Assembly (NCBI GenBank): GCA_003644265.1 | Contig: QNBX01000083.1 | Span: forward strand, 1 to 19,319 | Origin: Planctomycetota bacterium | Lineage (GTDB): Bacteria > Planctomycetota > B15-G4 | DNA: 19,319 bases | Direction: 5' to 3' | Part shown: piece by piece, positions 1 through 8,547 of the stretch | Layout: every line of letters starts with the position of its first letter | Numbering within the stretch: the first letter of the stretch is position 1 | Program-made: the position numbers and the translations under genes | The notes under the pieces: model-generated | Database searches by the model: none | Told to the model about the DNA's origin: nothing | The model's input: the letters and a program-made list of their open reading frames with translations, nothing else

Positions 1-2729
1 CAGCCCGGCGCGGCGACGACGCGGCCCGTGAGCATCACGCCGGGTTGGGCCCGTAGCTCGAGGTCGTCGCGTATCTCGTCGCGAGCCAGGTCGATGGGGC
101 CGAGCTGCGCCGGACGATGCGTCCCTGCGCGACTGGTCACGGTCCAGCGCCCCGGCGGGACGCGCTCCAGTGCAAAGTGACCGCTCGCGTCCGTCTTGGG
201 CGACAGGCTCTGGCCGAATGGATCGTTGTCCGAAGTCTCGGAGCGGATGGAGACGCGGACGCCGGGCAGCGGCTCGTCGTTGGTGTCGTCCAGCACGCGT
301 CCGGCCAAGCGCCCCATGGAGAAGGACAGATCGAGCACGTGCTCGCGGCCCCAGGCCAGCGTGACCGTGTTGGCTTCCGAGATGTCATCGTCTTGGCTGG
401 CCACGAAGCTGCGCTCGCCGGCTTCGATCTCGAAGGCGTACTCTCCGGCGGCGTCGGTGGTCGCGAGTCGGTCACGCCACATGGGCTCCTCAGCGGGCAC
501 GATGAGAGCGCCCTCCACGGGGCCGTGGGCGTCGGTGACGCGGCCGCGCACCCTCGCCAGAGAGCGCAGCCGCAGCGTGACCTCGGCCGGCTGTCCGGGC
601 GTGAGCTGGGCGTCGGCTTCGGCGCCGGGATACGAACTCGCGCGCCAGCGCCCCGCGGCCAGGTCGGTGATCAGGAAGCGCCCCTGCGCATCGGTGCGCG
701 CGCTGACCCGACGCTGTCGACCGCTGGATGGGGGGCCGTCGGTCTCGTCGCTTCGCTCCACCCTGACCAGACCCGCCGTCACGGGTTGTCCGCCGGTGTC
801 GAGCAACAGCCCCTGCACGCTCGCGCCCGCGACCAACACCAGGTCGGGCAGCGTGCGGGCCTCGCTCGTCTCCAGCAGTAGCTGCTGCGGGGCGCTGGGC
901 GCCTTGCCCTCGGCCGTCGCGGTCAGCGTCCACTGCCCGGCGGTGAAGGAGTCGAGGACGAAGCGGCCGTCGTTGTCACTGAGCGCCTTGTGATCGGGTG
1001 GCGCCCCGCGGGATCGATCGGTCGGCTTCATGCCGATCTCGGCCGAGGCCAGGGGCGCTCCCGCGGTGTCCAGCACGCGGCCCGAGATGCGGGCGCCGGG
1101 TTCCAGCTGCAGCTCGCGCTCGGCGTGATCAGGGGCCTTCAGACCGGGCAGGGTCACGCTCAGGGGCGCGTGTCCCGGCGCGGAGACGGTCAGCTCGGTG
1201 CCGATCCATCCCGCCAGCTGCACCCAGAGCAGGCCGGGCGTGCCCGGGGCCTGGCCCGCGGCGAGCGCGGCCGCGTCGCCGTCGAGCGCGATCAGGTTGA
1301 CGTGCGTCATGCCGTCGGCGCGCCCGGTCTCATCGTGGCTCGCGGCGCAGCGCTTCGCCACGGCGCTGACGTCACGCACGGGGCTGCCATCGCGCGCGCT
1401 CGTCACCCGCAGCAACCAGCTGGCGGGCTCGAGCAGCACCAGCTCGAGCGGTGAGTCGTCGGACGTGCTGTCGCGCGCTTGAGCGGGCTCCCAGCGCTCG
1501 CCACCGCCCGCGCTGATGTGATGGGCCTCGCTCGAGAGCTGGTCGAACACGAAGCGGCCGTCGCTGTCCGTCTGCACGCGCGTCTCGCGCACGCCCTGGC
1601 TCATGATGCGCCAGCGCAGCTCGCGCAGGGCGGTGTCCTCGCCGCGATGGATGCTGTTCAGTGAGAAGGGCAGGGCCAGCACCTCGATGCCTGCCTGGGG
1701 TTGACCGCTCGCGTCGAGCACGCGGCCTTGGATGAGCTGGCCGGGCTGCAGCTCCCAGGTGCCGGTGTCCAGTTCGCCGGGTTCGGGTGCTTCGATCTCG
1801 CGGCCCTCGGGCCGGAAGCCGGGCGCCTCGACCTCGATGAACTGCGTGCCGGTCCAGCAGCCGCTGAGCCGGAAGCGCCCGTCGGTGCTGGAGCGCGCGG
1901 TGACGTTGAGGCGGGCGCGGGCCAGCTTCCAGGATGCGTAGTCGCCCGGGTGCGGCGGGCCGGAGGTGCCTTGCAGGGTCAGCTTGGCGCCCAGGATGGG
2001 GGCGCCCCGGGGGTCAACCAAGCGGCCGATCAAGGTGACGCCGTCGGTCAGCTCCACGTCGCCCAGCTCGATGAGCTCGCCGCGCCACGGCGGGCAGGGC
2101 GCGGTCATGGTCTCGAAGCCCGGGCACTCCACCAGCACGGAGGGCGACTGCCCGCTGGAGCTGTCCGCGAGCGCGGGATCGTCGCGCCCCACGAACGAGA
2201 AGCGCCCTTCGATGTCGGTCGTGGTCCGGGGGAACTCGTCCCACGGCGCGGGCGCGAAGGCATAGTGCGGGGGCCAGCCCAGGGCGCGACGAGCCGTGGT
2301 GGTGGGATGGAAGAACAGCGTCGCGCCAGCCACGGGACGGCCGAGCGGGTCGACCACGCGGCCGCTGACGGTGGCGGCGGTCAGGGCCGCGGCGGGGTCG
2401 TCGGCGTCGTCGTCGTCGTCGCTCGCGGCGGCTTGCGCGGGTGTGTCGCCCCGCGCGGATGGTGTCAGCGCTTGGAGGGGTGAGGCCTGACGGCCAGCCG
2501 GGAGCGCGGTCGGCAACGCGGTGTGTGCTGTCTCGCCGCCGCTGATGTCAACGCGGGGCGTGACGGCGACTGCGCGCTCAGCCTGATCGTCGTGCGTGAT
2601 CCACCAGACCAGCGCCGCCAGCACGAGCAGCGCGGCGCCCATGGTTCCGAGGAGCACGCGCCGGCCGCGGGTTTCCCGGTCGGCACCATCGGAGTGGGCG
2701 CCGCCGCCTCGCCTCTGCTGTCTGCTCAT
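1..2729 (-). CDS. Membrane-anchored multi-module carboxypeptidase-regulatory-like protein (3' end outside window)
   Basis: The frame from the ATG at 2729 is open to the left edge, giving at least 909 residues, and the C-terminus is missing. It starts MSRQQRRGGG, with one hydrophobic segment at about residues 24-43 (LLGTMGAALLVLAALVWW), so it looks like a type II-anchored or exported protein. An Asp-rich stretch follows at about 105. From about residue 120 there are roughly eight repeats of the pattern GR(V/L)xDxxGxPxxGAxV...TDxxGRFxF, starting near 121, 232, 333, 546, 636, 725, 808 and 897. These are the hallmark of carboxypeptidase regulatory-like (CarboxypepD_reg/CNA-B-type) beta-sandwich modules, which are usually structural or adhesive. 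I see no catalytic domain. It lies 185 bp beyond the preceding gene across several hairpins, so membership of the same operon is uncertain. Antisense plus-strand frames here are shadows. Confidence 0.85.
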   Translation of the reverse strand, partial: MSRQQRRGGGAHSDGADRETRGRRVLLGTMGAALLVLAALVWWITHDDQAERAVAVTPRVDISGGETAHTALPTALPAGRQASPLQALTPSARGDTPAQAAASDDDDDADDPAAALTAATVSGRVVDPLGRPVAGATLFFHPTTTARRALGWPPHYAFAPAPWDEFPRTTTDIEGRFSFVGRDDPALADSSSGQSPSVLVECPGFETMTAPCPPWRGELIELGDVELTDGVTLIGRLVDPRGAPILGAKLTLQGTSGPPHPGDYASWKLARARLNVTARSSTDGRFRLSGCWTGTQFIEVEAPGFRPEGREIEAPEPGELDTGTWELQPGQLIQGRVLDASGQPQAGIEVLALPFSLNSIHRGEDTALRELRWRIMSQGVRETRVQTDSDGRFVFDQLSSEAHHISAGGGERWEPAQARDSTSDDSPLELVLLEPASWLLRVTSARDGSPVRDVSAVAKRCAASHDETGRADGMTHVNLIALDGDAAALAAGQAPGTPGLLWVQLAGWIGTELTVSAPGHAPLSVTLPGLKAPDHAERELQLEPGARISGRVLDTAGAPLASAEIGMKPTDRSRGAPPDHKALSDNDGRFVLDSFTAGQWTLTATAEGKAPSAPQQLLLETSEARTLPDLVLVAGASVQGLLLDTGGQPVTAGLVRVERSDETDGPPSSGRQRRVSARTDAQGRFLITDLAAGRWRASSYPGAEADAQLTPGQPAEVTLRLRSLARVRGRVTDAHGPVEGALIVPAEEPMWRDRLATTDAAGEYAFEIEAGERSFVASQDDDISEANTVTLAWGREHVLDLSFSMGRLAGRVLDDTNDEPLPGVRVSIRSETSDNDPFGQSLSPKTDASGHFALERVPPGRWTVTSRAGTHRPAQLGPIDLARDEIRDDLELRAQPGVMLTGRVVAAPG

Positions 2730-2743
2730 GAGCCCCTGCTGCT

Positions 2744-2775
2744 CCCCGTGGCGTCGGGTTCATCATGCCACGGGG
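2744..2775 (-). other. Stem-loop in the leader of the multi-module protein gene
   Basis: CCCCGTGGC (2744-2752) and GCCACGGGG (2767-2775) form a perfect 9-bp inverted repeat with a 14-nt loop, ending 15 nt before the ATG at 2729. In the minus-strand transcript the hairpin sits just upstream of the ribosome-binding region. It may affect translation or mRNA stability. No ligand-binding RNA family is recognised. Confidence 0.4.
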
Positions 2776-2873
2776 CCGCGCGATGCCACGGAGGGGCGAT
2801 CGCGAGCGGGGCGTTGAGTGGGCCCGGGCAGTGGGCCCGGCAGGGGGGAGTCGAGCGAGGGCTCGAGCAGTGT

Positions 2874-2893
2874 GGGGGCGACAGGTTGCCCCC
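2874..2893 (-). terminator. GC hairpin after the YidC-like membrane gene (possible terminator)
   Basis: GGGGGC (2874-2879) and GCCCCC (2888-2893) form a 6-bp stem with an 8-nt loop, 21 nt past the stop codon of the upstream gene. A second hairpin (TCGAGC/GCTCGA, 2851-2866, 4-nt loop) follows. Further on there are two copies of the 11-mer AGTGGGCCCGG (2817-2827 and 2830-2840). There is no U-tract, so this is at best an atypical terminator or a processing structure. It may separate the last gene from the operon. Confidence 0.35.
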
Positions 2894-2914
2894 GCCTCGC
2901 GCCTGCCAGCTCTG

Positions 2915-3769
2915 CTACAGCGTCACCCCGAACACGCCCTTGAGCGCCAGGCCGGCGCCGATGCTCACCAGGAAGAAGGTGAGCAGCACGCCGCCCTCGC
3001 CGCCGGGCATGTGGCCCAGGTCGCGGTCAGGATAGGCAGGGCCTCCGTTGCTGGCCTCCAGGCTGACCGAGTACGCGGCGGACTCGGACGGCAGCCCGCC
3101 CTCGCCGGGGTACAGGTAGCCTTCCCAGCCCTTGGTGAGCATGTAGGGCACCTTGCGCAGCTCGCCGCCCACGGCCATGCGCTTCTCGACGACCTCGGCG
3201 TTGTCGCCCGCTCCCAGGTGCAGCTTGAGCACGTGGTCGCCGGCGCTCGGGTCGCGCAGCTGGAAGACCACCTCGTCGGGGGTCGGCACGCGCGCGGCGA
3301 CGGTGATGCCGTCGGGGGCCTCGAGCCGCACGTCCGCCGTGTTCAGGTCCGGCGCGGCGTCGCGGTCGATGGCCACGGTGAGGTAGTAGGTGCCCTGCCC
3401 CGGCTCGATCGGCGCGAAGGCGTAGTGCGCCTCGAGCTGGAACAGGATGGCCATCATGGGCACGAACATCACCAGCATGGGCACGATGTTGTGCCCGATG
3501 TAGAGCGCGTTCTTGCCCAGGATCTTGGCCGTCGACGTGACCACCCCCAGCACGTCATCCGGAAACAGCCGGATCTCCAGCAGGTGCACCTTGATGCCGT
3601 TCTTGGCCCGCTCGATGCCGGCCTGGTTGCTCACCAGCTTGTAGACCAGCAGCGCGACGATGCCGCCCAGGATCGACCAGAACAGGATGTCGATCCAGGC
3701 CGACGCCGCGCCGAACCAGCCGAACACGACGTCGAAGATGCTGGAGAGGATGGCGTTGAACGTGTTCAT
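2915..3769 (-). CDS. Three-TM membrane protein, distantly like the YidC/Oxa1/EMC3 group (function unknown)
   Basis: 284 residues. An amphipathic N-terminus (5-23) leads into TM1 at about 25-45. A basic, helical, probably cytosolic segment (46-88) contains R/K residues at 54, 56, 60, 67 and 82. TM2 lies at about 89-111 (VPMLVMFVPMMAILFQL). A soluble, probably periplasmic beta-rich domain spans 112-258, and TM3 is at about 260-281. TM1, then a cytosolic helical hairpin, then a PM-rich TM2 resembles the minimal EMC3/DUF106 (Oxa1 superfamily) core, here with a beta-sandwich-like domain between TM2 and TM3. That match is inferred from topology only, because I cannot point to a diagnostic motif. 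It lies 67 bp downstream of the small RHH gene on the same strand. The start is ATG at 3769 with a weak upstream GAGAG. Confidence 0.85.
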   Translation of the reverse strand: MNTFNAILSSIFDVVFGWFGAASAWIDILFWSILGGIVALLVYKLVSNQAGIERAKNGIKVHLLEIRLFPDDVLGVVTSTAKILGKNALYIGHNIVPMLVMFVPMMAILFQLEAHYAFAPIEPGQGTYYLTVAIDRDAAPDLNTADVRLEAPDGITVAARVPTPDEVVFQLRDPSAGDHVLKLHLGAGDNAEVVEKRMAVGGELRKVPYMLTKGWEGYLYPGEGGLPSESAAYSVSLEASNGGPAYPDRDLGHMPGGEGGVLLTFFLVSIGAGLALKGVFGVTL

Positions 3770-3836
3770 GGTGCTCTCGGGGAGGTGACGCGGACGGTGT
3801 CCGGCCCGCGCCGCAGCCGATCAGGCCGAGGGGCGA

Positions 3837-4031
3837 TCAGCTGATGTAGCCGAGGCCGCGCAGCTTGGCCTCGATGTCCTCGTTGCTGTCGGAGCCTTCG
3901 AAGTGCTGCAGCTCCTTCTCGAGGATGTGGGTGACGAACTCCTCGACCGTCGCGTAGCCGGCCGTGTCCGAGATGCGGCGCAGTCGGTTGATGAGGTCCT
4001 TGTCGAGGCGCAGCTTGGTTCCGCCGAACAT
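3837..4031 (-). CDS. Small ribbon-helix-helix protein 2 (CopG/Arc-like)
   Basis: 64 residues. Residues 5-42 fit the ribbon-helix-helix fold: a beta strand (TKLRLDKDL), helix A (LINRLRRISDTAG) and helix B (TVEEFVTHILEKEL). RHH proteins normally dimerise and bind DNA through the paired strands. An acidic linker (SDSNED) then leads into a tail ending KLRGLGYIS, which matches the tail of the RHH protein encoded at the head of the operon. The alignable core is also shared (AGY/SGF, then an acidic residue and F in helix B), so the two look like paralogues. The start is ATG at 4031 with GGAG about 10 nt upstream. It lies 42 bp after the AlkP gene. It could be a DNA-binding co-regulator or a protein-interaction partner that has kept the fold. 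Confidence 0.85.
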   Translation of the reverse strand: MFGGTKLRLDKDLINRLRRISDTAGYATVEEFVTHILEKELQHFEGSDSNEDIEAKLRGLGYIS

Positions 4032-4073
4032 GGCTTTGTCTCCGTTGGTTGAAGAGATGAAGAGTGGGGTGGG

Positions 4074-6254
4074 TCAGTCGTCCAGGAACGAGCGTCCGGT
4101 CATGCCGCTGGCCGGGCTCACGCCAAAGTACTTCAGGAGCGTCGCGGTGACGTCCGTGAGGTCGTTGTCGTCTTTGCTCAGGGGGCGGTTCACCAGCAGG
4201 ATGCCCGGCACCACGCTGGGGTCCATCAGGTGATTGCCCGTGAAGTCGCCGCCGGTGTTGTCGTAGATCACGGGGGCGTCCACGATCTCGCCCAGGGTCG
4301 AGCGCCCCGAGTTGCCGTAGCCTGCCGCGAATCCCACCACGATGTCGGGGGCCTCGTCCACGCGGGCGCCCTGGTAGGCCTCGCTAGCGCTGTAGGCCTG
4401 GACCACCACGGCGGCGCCGTCCTGCGGGTCGCGCAGGGCCTCGATGCCGGCGATGATCTCGTCCGTGAGCGCGGCCGCCTCGGCGTCGCTCACGATGCCC
4501 TCGGCCTCGCGGCCGACGCGGTTGAGGTAGATGCCGTTGAATCCCAGGGCGTAGGCCTTGGTCCGGCGCCAGTCGATGTCGGTGTGCTCCCAGTCGACCG
4601 CGCCGGTGTCGTGGTCGGTTGCCAGGCCCACGTGCCCCTCGGTCCTGTCGCCGTTGAGCACCAGATAGCCCTGGTCGCGCAGCCATGTGTTGAGGTGCAC
4701 CTTGCGCGTGAAGGGCTGGAAGCCGTGGTCGCTGATGACGATCAGCGCGGTGTCGGCGGGCAGGCGCCGCTGCACGTCGCCCAGCACCGCGTCGATGCCG
4801 CGGTAGAAGCCCTCGAGCGCGCCCTTGGCCTGGCTCGCGTCGCGCTCGGTCCAGGCCGGGTGGCGCGGGGCGTCGAGCGTCTTGGGGTCGCCGGCGTGCC
4901 AGAGCATGTGGCACTGCAGGTCGATGTCCGACAGGTACATGAAGGTCATGTCGCCCGGGTCAAAGCGCTCGAGGGCCATGTCGAGCATGGCGTAGCCGTC
5001 CTCGTGCACCTCGCGCACCTGGCTCAGGAAGTCCGTGATCTCGAACAGCCCGTCCTTGAGCGCGTTGGTCTCTTCGGGCATGCCCTGGGTGTAGAAGTTG
5101 CCCAGACGATCGTGGAGCTCGGACACGAAGTCGTCGGGCGTCGAGATCGGCGTGGCCGGCGCGACGGGCGCGAAGTTGATCGGCGAGCAGTACAGCTTGA
5201 AGTCGGGATCGAGCTGCTTGAGGTAGAAGCGCACCATGCCGGTGATGGGGGCCATGCCCAGCGGCATCATGTCGAAGCTGATCTCGACCCACTCGCTCCA
5301 CTGCCCCTCGCGCACCACGGTCTGGCCGCCGCCCACGCGGATCCAGGCCAGCGCGTCGACGGGTGAGATGTGGATGCTCATGGGCAGCTCGACGTACGGC
5401 GTGGGCGGGTCGCTGCGCATGGCGTCGAGCGGGCCCTTGAGCTGGGTCTCGATGGTTTCGGCGTGGCCGTCGCCGTCTCGGTCCTCGCGCGAGATCACCG
5501 ACAGCTCGGCCTTGAGGTCGCCGCTGCCGAACAGGATCTCGTCCGTGAACCAGAAGTACTTGCCGTTGAGGGCGCGCAGGTCGTCCGTGCCCATGCCCGT
5601 GAGCGTGCGGGCCTGCGACGGTGTGGGCGGGAAGTTGCCCGGCATGCGGTAGACCTCGACCGGCACGCCGGCCGCGTCCAGCAGGTCCCAGAAGGGCGTG
5701 CCGGTGCGGTTGTTGGCGATCTCGTCGCCGCCGGACAGCGGCAGCTCCATGCCGAACATGGAGAGCAGGATGGGCTCGTCGCCGCTGGTGGGCGCGGTGG
5801 CGGAGCTGACCGGCGTGTAGCTGCGTGGATCGCGGTGGATGAAGTCGAAGATGCCATGGCCGCCAGGGTTCATGCCCGTGACGAAGTTGGACCAGGCCAC
5901 CGGGCTCTGGGGCGGGTTGCTTGTACCCAGCTCTTCGAAGCTGCCCTGCTGCGCCAGCGCCTTGAAGTGGGGCATCTGGCCCTCGTCCATCATGCGCTGC
6001 AGGATGACGGGGTCGACGCCGTCGATGCCCAGCACGAACAGGCCGGGGTGGGCGGCGGCGGCCTCGCTGGCGGCGGGCGCGGGCGCGGGCGCAACGGTCG
6101 CGATCACGCCAGGTGTGGCGCCGGCTGCGGGAGCCAGCGGGCTGGCGCCAAGGGCCACGACGAGCGCGGCGCAGATCGTCGCGGACAGCCTGGAAGACAC
6201 GGCAACGGAGACGCGCGTGCGGAGGGCAGATTCGATGGCGGCGCGCATGGTCAC
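4074..6254 (-). CDS. Exported AlkP-superfamily phosphodiesterase/phosphohydrolase-like protein
   Basis: 726 residues. The basic N-terminus and hydrophobic stretch (about 26-45, then APAAGA) look like a signal peptide, so a periplasmic location is likely. The metallo-hydrolase core resembles nucleotide pyrophosphatase/phosphodiesterases and COG3379-type predicted phosphohydrolases. Asp78 (GIDGVDP), nucleophile-position Ser117 (QSPVAWSNFVTG), Asp445/His449 (SDIDLQCH), Asp509/His510 (ISDHGF) and His675 (TGNH) fill the usual two-metal ligand set. An insertion at 258-269 (DRDGDGHAETIE) matches a 12-residue EF-hand-type calcium loop. The substrate is unknown. The start is GTG at 6254, overlapping the previous stop (GTGA), with GGAA upstream; ATG at 6248 is the alternative. 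Coupled translation with its paralogue is likely. Confidence 0.9.
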   Translation of the reverse strand: MTMRAAIESALRTRVSVAVSSRLSATICAALVVALGASPLAPAAGATPGVIATVAPAPAPAASEAAAAHPGLFVLGIDGVDPVILQRMMDEGQMPHFKALAQQGSFEELGTSNPPQSPVAWSNFVTGMNPGGHGIFDFIHRDPRSYTPVSSATAPTSGDEPILLSMFGMELPLSGGDEIANNRTGTPFWDLLDAAGVPVEVYRMPGNFPPTPSQARTLTGMGTDDLRALNGKYFWFTDEILFGSGDLKAELSVISREDRDGDGHAETIETQLKGPLDAMRSDPPTPYVELPMSIHISPVDALAWIRVGGGQTVVREGQWSEWVEISFDMMPLGMAPITGMVRFYLKQLDPDFKLYCSPINFAPVAPATPISTPDDFVSELHDRLGNFYTQGMPEETNALKDGLFEITDFLSQVREVHEDGYAMLDMALERFDPGDMTFMYLSDIDLQCHMLWHAGDPKTLDAPRHPAWTERDASQAKGALEGFYRGIDAVLGDVQRRLPADTALIVISDHGFQPFTRKVHLNTWLRDQGYLVLNGDRTEGHVGLATDHDTGAVDWEHTDIDWRRTKAYALGFNGIYLNRVGREAEGIVSDAEAAALTDEIIAGIEALRDPQDGAAVVVQAYSASEAYQGARVDEAPDIVVGFAAGYGNSGRSTLGEIVDAPVIYDNTGGDFTGNHLMDPSVVPGILLVNRPLSKDDNDLTDVTATLLKYFGVSPASGMTGRSFLDD

Positions 6255-8521
6255 TCGTTTCCAGCCCTGGCGGCGGTGTCGTCGGAGCCTGCAGCCACCG
6301 GGCTGGGCGCGCTCCTGGGCGCGGCGTCGGGCCGGCCGTCGGGGAAGATCAAGGCGCCGGGCGCGCTGCCCGACTGCGACAGGCTCAGCGGATCGAGCGG
6401 CCCGCTCACGGCGTCGGCTGCGCCGTCCGCCGCGAAGACGTCGCTGCCCTGCATGTACTTGGGCGCCTCCTGGCCGAACAGGGCCAGCACCGAGGGCGCC
6501 ATGTCCATCAGGTTGGGCGTCTCGGTCTTGAGCTTCATGTTGGAGAAGAACACGCCCGGCACGATGCGCGGGTCGACGCAGTGGTCGCCGGACCAGCTCT
6601 TGGTGTTGTCGCTGAAGACGTGCTCGGGCACGGCGCCGGTGGCGCAGTCCCAGCTGTTCCGGAAGCCGCCGTCGTAGCCGATGATCAGGTCCGGCGCGTC
6701 AAAGCGGTACGGGCCCGTGAAGAAGTCCGTGGCGGCGAAGACATCCAGGATGGCCGCGCGGTCGTCCTTGGGGTCGCGCAGCTGCTTGAGCTTGGCGATC
6801 AGCTCGCGCACCAGGCTCTCGTACTCATCGCCCTCTTCGACGATGCCGCTGGCCTCGCGGCCCTTGCGGTTGATGAACATGCCGGTCAGGCCCAGGCTGA
6901 AGGCGCGCGTGCGGCTCCAGTCGACGTTGGCGAACCAGTCGCCCGAGCGGCCGCTGTCGTCCTTCAGGAACAGGTAGCCGTTGTCGCGCAGCCAGGCGTT
7001 CAGGTTCACGCCGCGGCGGAAGTTGGTGAAGCCGTGGTCGGAGATGACCATGAAGCAGGTGTCGTCGCGCACCAGCTCGTCCCACATGTCGCCGATCATG
7101 GTGTCCATGCGCTGGTACACCTGGGGGATGGCGTCCTTCCACTGCTCGGTGTCGCGGCCCTCGTTGGCGGGGTGGTCCGGGTCGAGGTAGCGGTAGAACA
7201 TGTGCTGCACGCGGTCGGTGGTGTCGAACACGCAGGTCACCAGGCCCTTGCGGGTGCGGGCCAACGCGTCCTTGAACATGGCCACGCGCTCGTCGGCGAT
7301 CAGCATGGCCTGGTCGAAGAAGGCCTTCTCGTCGATCACGCGCTCGTTCAGCGCCCAGGTGTCCTCCGCCAGGCCCAGGGTGGCAAACTTGCCCAGCTTC
7401 TTGGCCAAGTAGATGGCGTACACGGAGGGGTGGCTGATCGGCATCGCCGGGTTCTCCGGGTCGATGTGGATCGGCGTGTGGTAGAGGCTGAACTCCGGGT
7501 CCATGGAGGTGATGTAGAAGCGCGCGATGCCCGCGGCCTTGCCCACGCCCTTGGCCTTGAACTCCAGCGTGATCCACTCGCTGTAGCTCTCGAGGGTCAA
7601 CGTGAACGGGTCGCAGCCGTCGATCTCGAGCGTGGCAGAGCTCTTGTCGGCGGCGATGGTGATGGTCATGGGCAGGGTCATGCGCCCGCCGCTGCCGTCA
7701 TCCGGGCCCACCACGCGGGTGCGGATGCGGTCGCCCTGACGCCGCAGCACGGTCTGCTCGCCGCCGGTGAAGGCCGCGTGACCGTCGGCGCTCTGGGTCG
7801 AGAAGAAGCCGAAGGTGCCCTGGCTGCCGCGCAGGTCCGGCACGCACATGCCCGACAGCAGCAGTCCCTTGAAGGGCACCGGCGGAAACGTGATCGGCAC
7901 GCGCTGGATGATGGCCGGGATGTGCTTCTCGCCCAGCAGCTTCCAGAAGGCCTGGCTCTTCTGCAGCAGCGTGATCGAGGCCTTCTTGCCCGGCAACGGC
8001 AGCATGAACTTGCCGATGTTGAGCACGCGCTCCACCTGCCGGATGTCCGTGCTGGAGAGCATGGGCATGTAGGTGCAGGGGTCGCGCGTCAAGAAGTCGT
8101 AGATGTTGTGCCGCGACGGATCCACGCCGGTGGTGAACGAGCTCCAGGCCACGGGCGACATGGACGGGTAGCTGGTGCCCAGCGGACGGAATACGCCTTG
8201 GTCGGCCAGCCGCGCGAGGTTGGGCAGGCGCCCCTCGCGCATGAGCTTGGTGGTGATGCCCGGGTCCATGCCGTCCAGGCCCAGGATGACCACGCGCTTG
8301 ACCCGGGCCCGCTTGAACGGGTTGCCGATCATGATCAGGCGCCAGGCCATGCGCAGCGGGAACAGCAGCAGCGTGCCCAGCGCCAGGAACATGGTGGTGA
8401 CGAGGATCAGCGCCGAGCCCGCAAATGCGAACCCCGCGCCGGGACCGATGTAGGCCTCGGCGCGGGGGCTGGCAAGCAGGACCCACAACGCGACGGTCAG
8501 GACGATACGAATCTGGCGCAT
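6251..8521 (-). CDS. Membrane-tethered AlkP-superfamily phosphodiesterase-like protein (YIGPGAG N-terminus)
   Basis: 756 residues, paralogous to the overlapping downstream gene. Residues 5-17 look like a signal peptide with an ASPRAEA/YIGPGAG junction. A second hydrophobic segment spans about 31-56 and is followed by a strongly basic stretch (R57, R61, K70, R71, R73, K75, R76). By the positive-inside rule this would place the catalytic domain in the cytosol. Metal-site residues are Asp83 (GLDGMDP), Ser122 at the nucleophile position (MSPVAWSSFTTG), Asp436/His440 (TDRVQH), Asp495/His496 (ISDHGF) and His647 (SGDH). The last 60 residues are low-complexity. The start is ATG at 8521 with GGAG about 11 nt upstream. 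It lies 26 bp after cysC, so it is almost certainly co-transcribed. The substrate is not evident. Confidence 0.9.
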   Translation of the reverse strand: MRQIRIVLTVALWVLLASPRAEAYIGPGAGFAFAGSALILVTTMFLALGTLLLFPLRMAWRLIMIGNPFKRARVKRVVILGLDGMDPGITTKLMREGRLPNLARLADQGVFRPLGTSYPSMSPVAWSSFTTGVDPSRHNIYDFLTRDPCTYMPMLSSTDIRQVERVLNIGKFMLPLPGKKASITLLQKSQAFWKLLGEKHIPAIIQRVPITFPPVPFKGLLLSGMCVPDLRGSQGTFGFFSTQSADGHAAFTGGEQTVLRRQGDRIRTRVVGPDDGSGGRMTLPMTITIAADKSSATLEIDGCDPFTLTLESYSEWITLEFKAKGVGKAAGIARFYITSMDPEFSLYHTPIHIDPENPAMPISHPSVYAIYLAKKLGKFATLGLAEDTWALNERVIDEKAFFDQAMLIADERVAMFKDALARTRKGLVTCVFDTTDRVQHMFYRYLDPDHPANEGRDTEQWKDAIPQVYQRMDTMIGDMWDELVRDDTCFMVISDHGFTNFRRGVNLNAWLRDNGYLFLKDDSGRSGDWFANVDWSRTRAFSLGLTGMFINRKGREASGIVEEGDEYESLVRELIAKLKQLRDPKDDRAAILDVFAATDFFTGPYRFDAPDLIIGYDGGFRNSWDCATGAVPEHVFSDNTKSWSGDHCVDPRIVPGVFFSNMKLKTETPNLMDMAPSVLALFGQEAPKYMQGSDVFAADGAADAVSGPLDPLSLSQSGSAPGALIFPDGRPDAAPRSAPSPVAAGSDDTAARAGNE

Positions 8522-8547
8522 GGCGTTGGGCTCCGGAGAGCGGTTCT

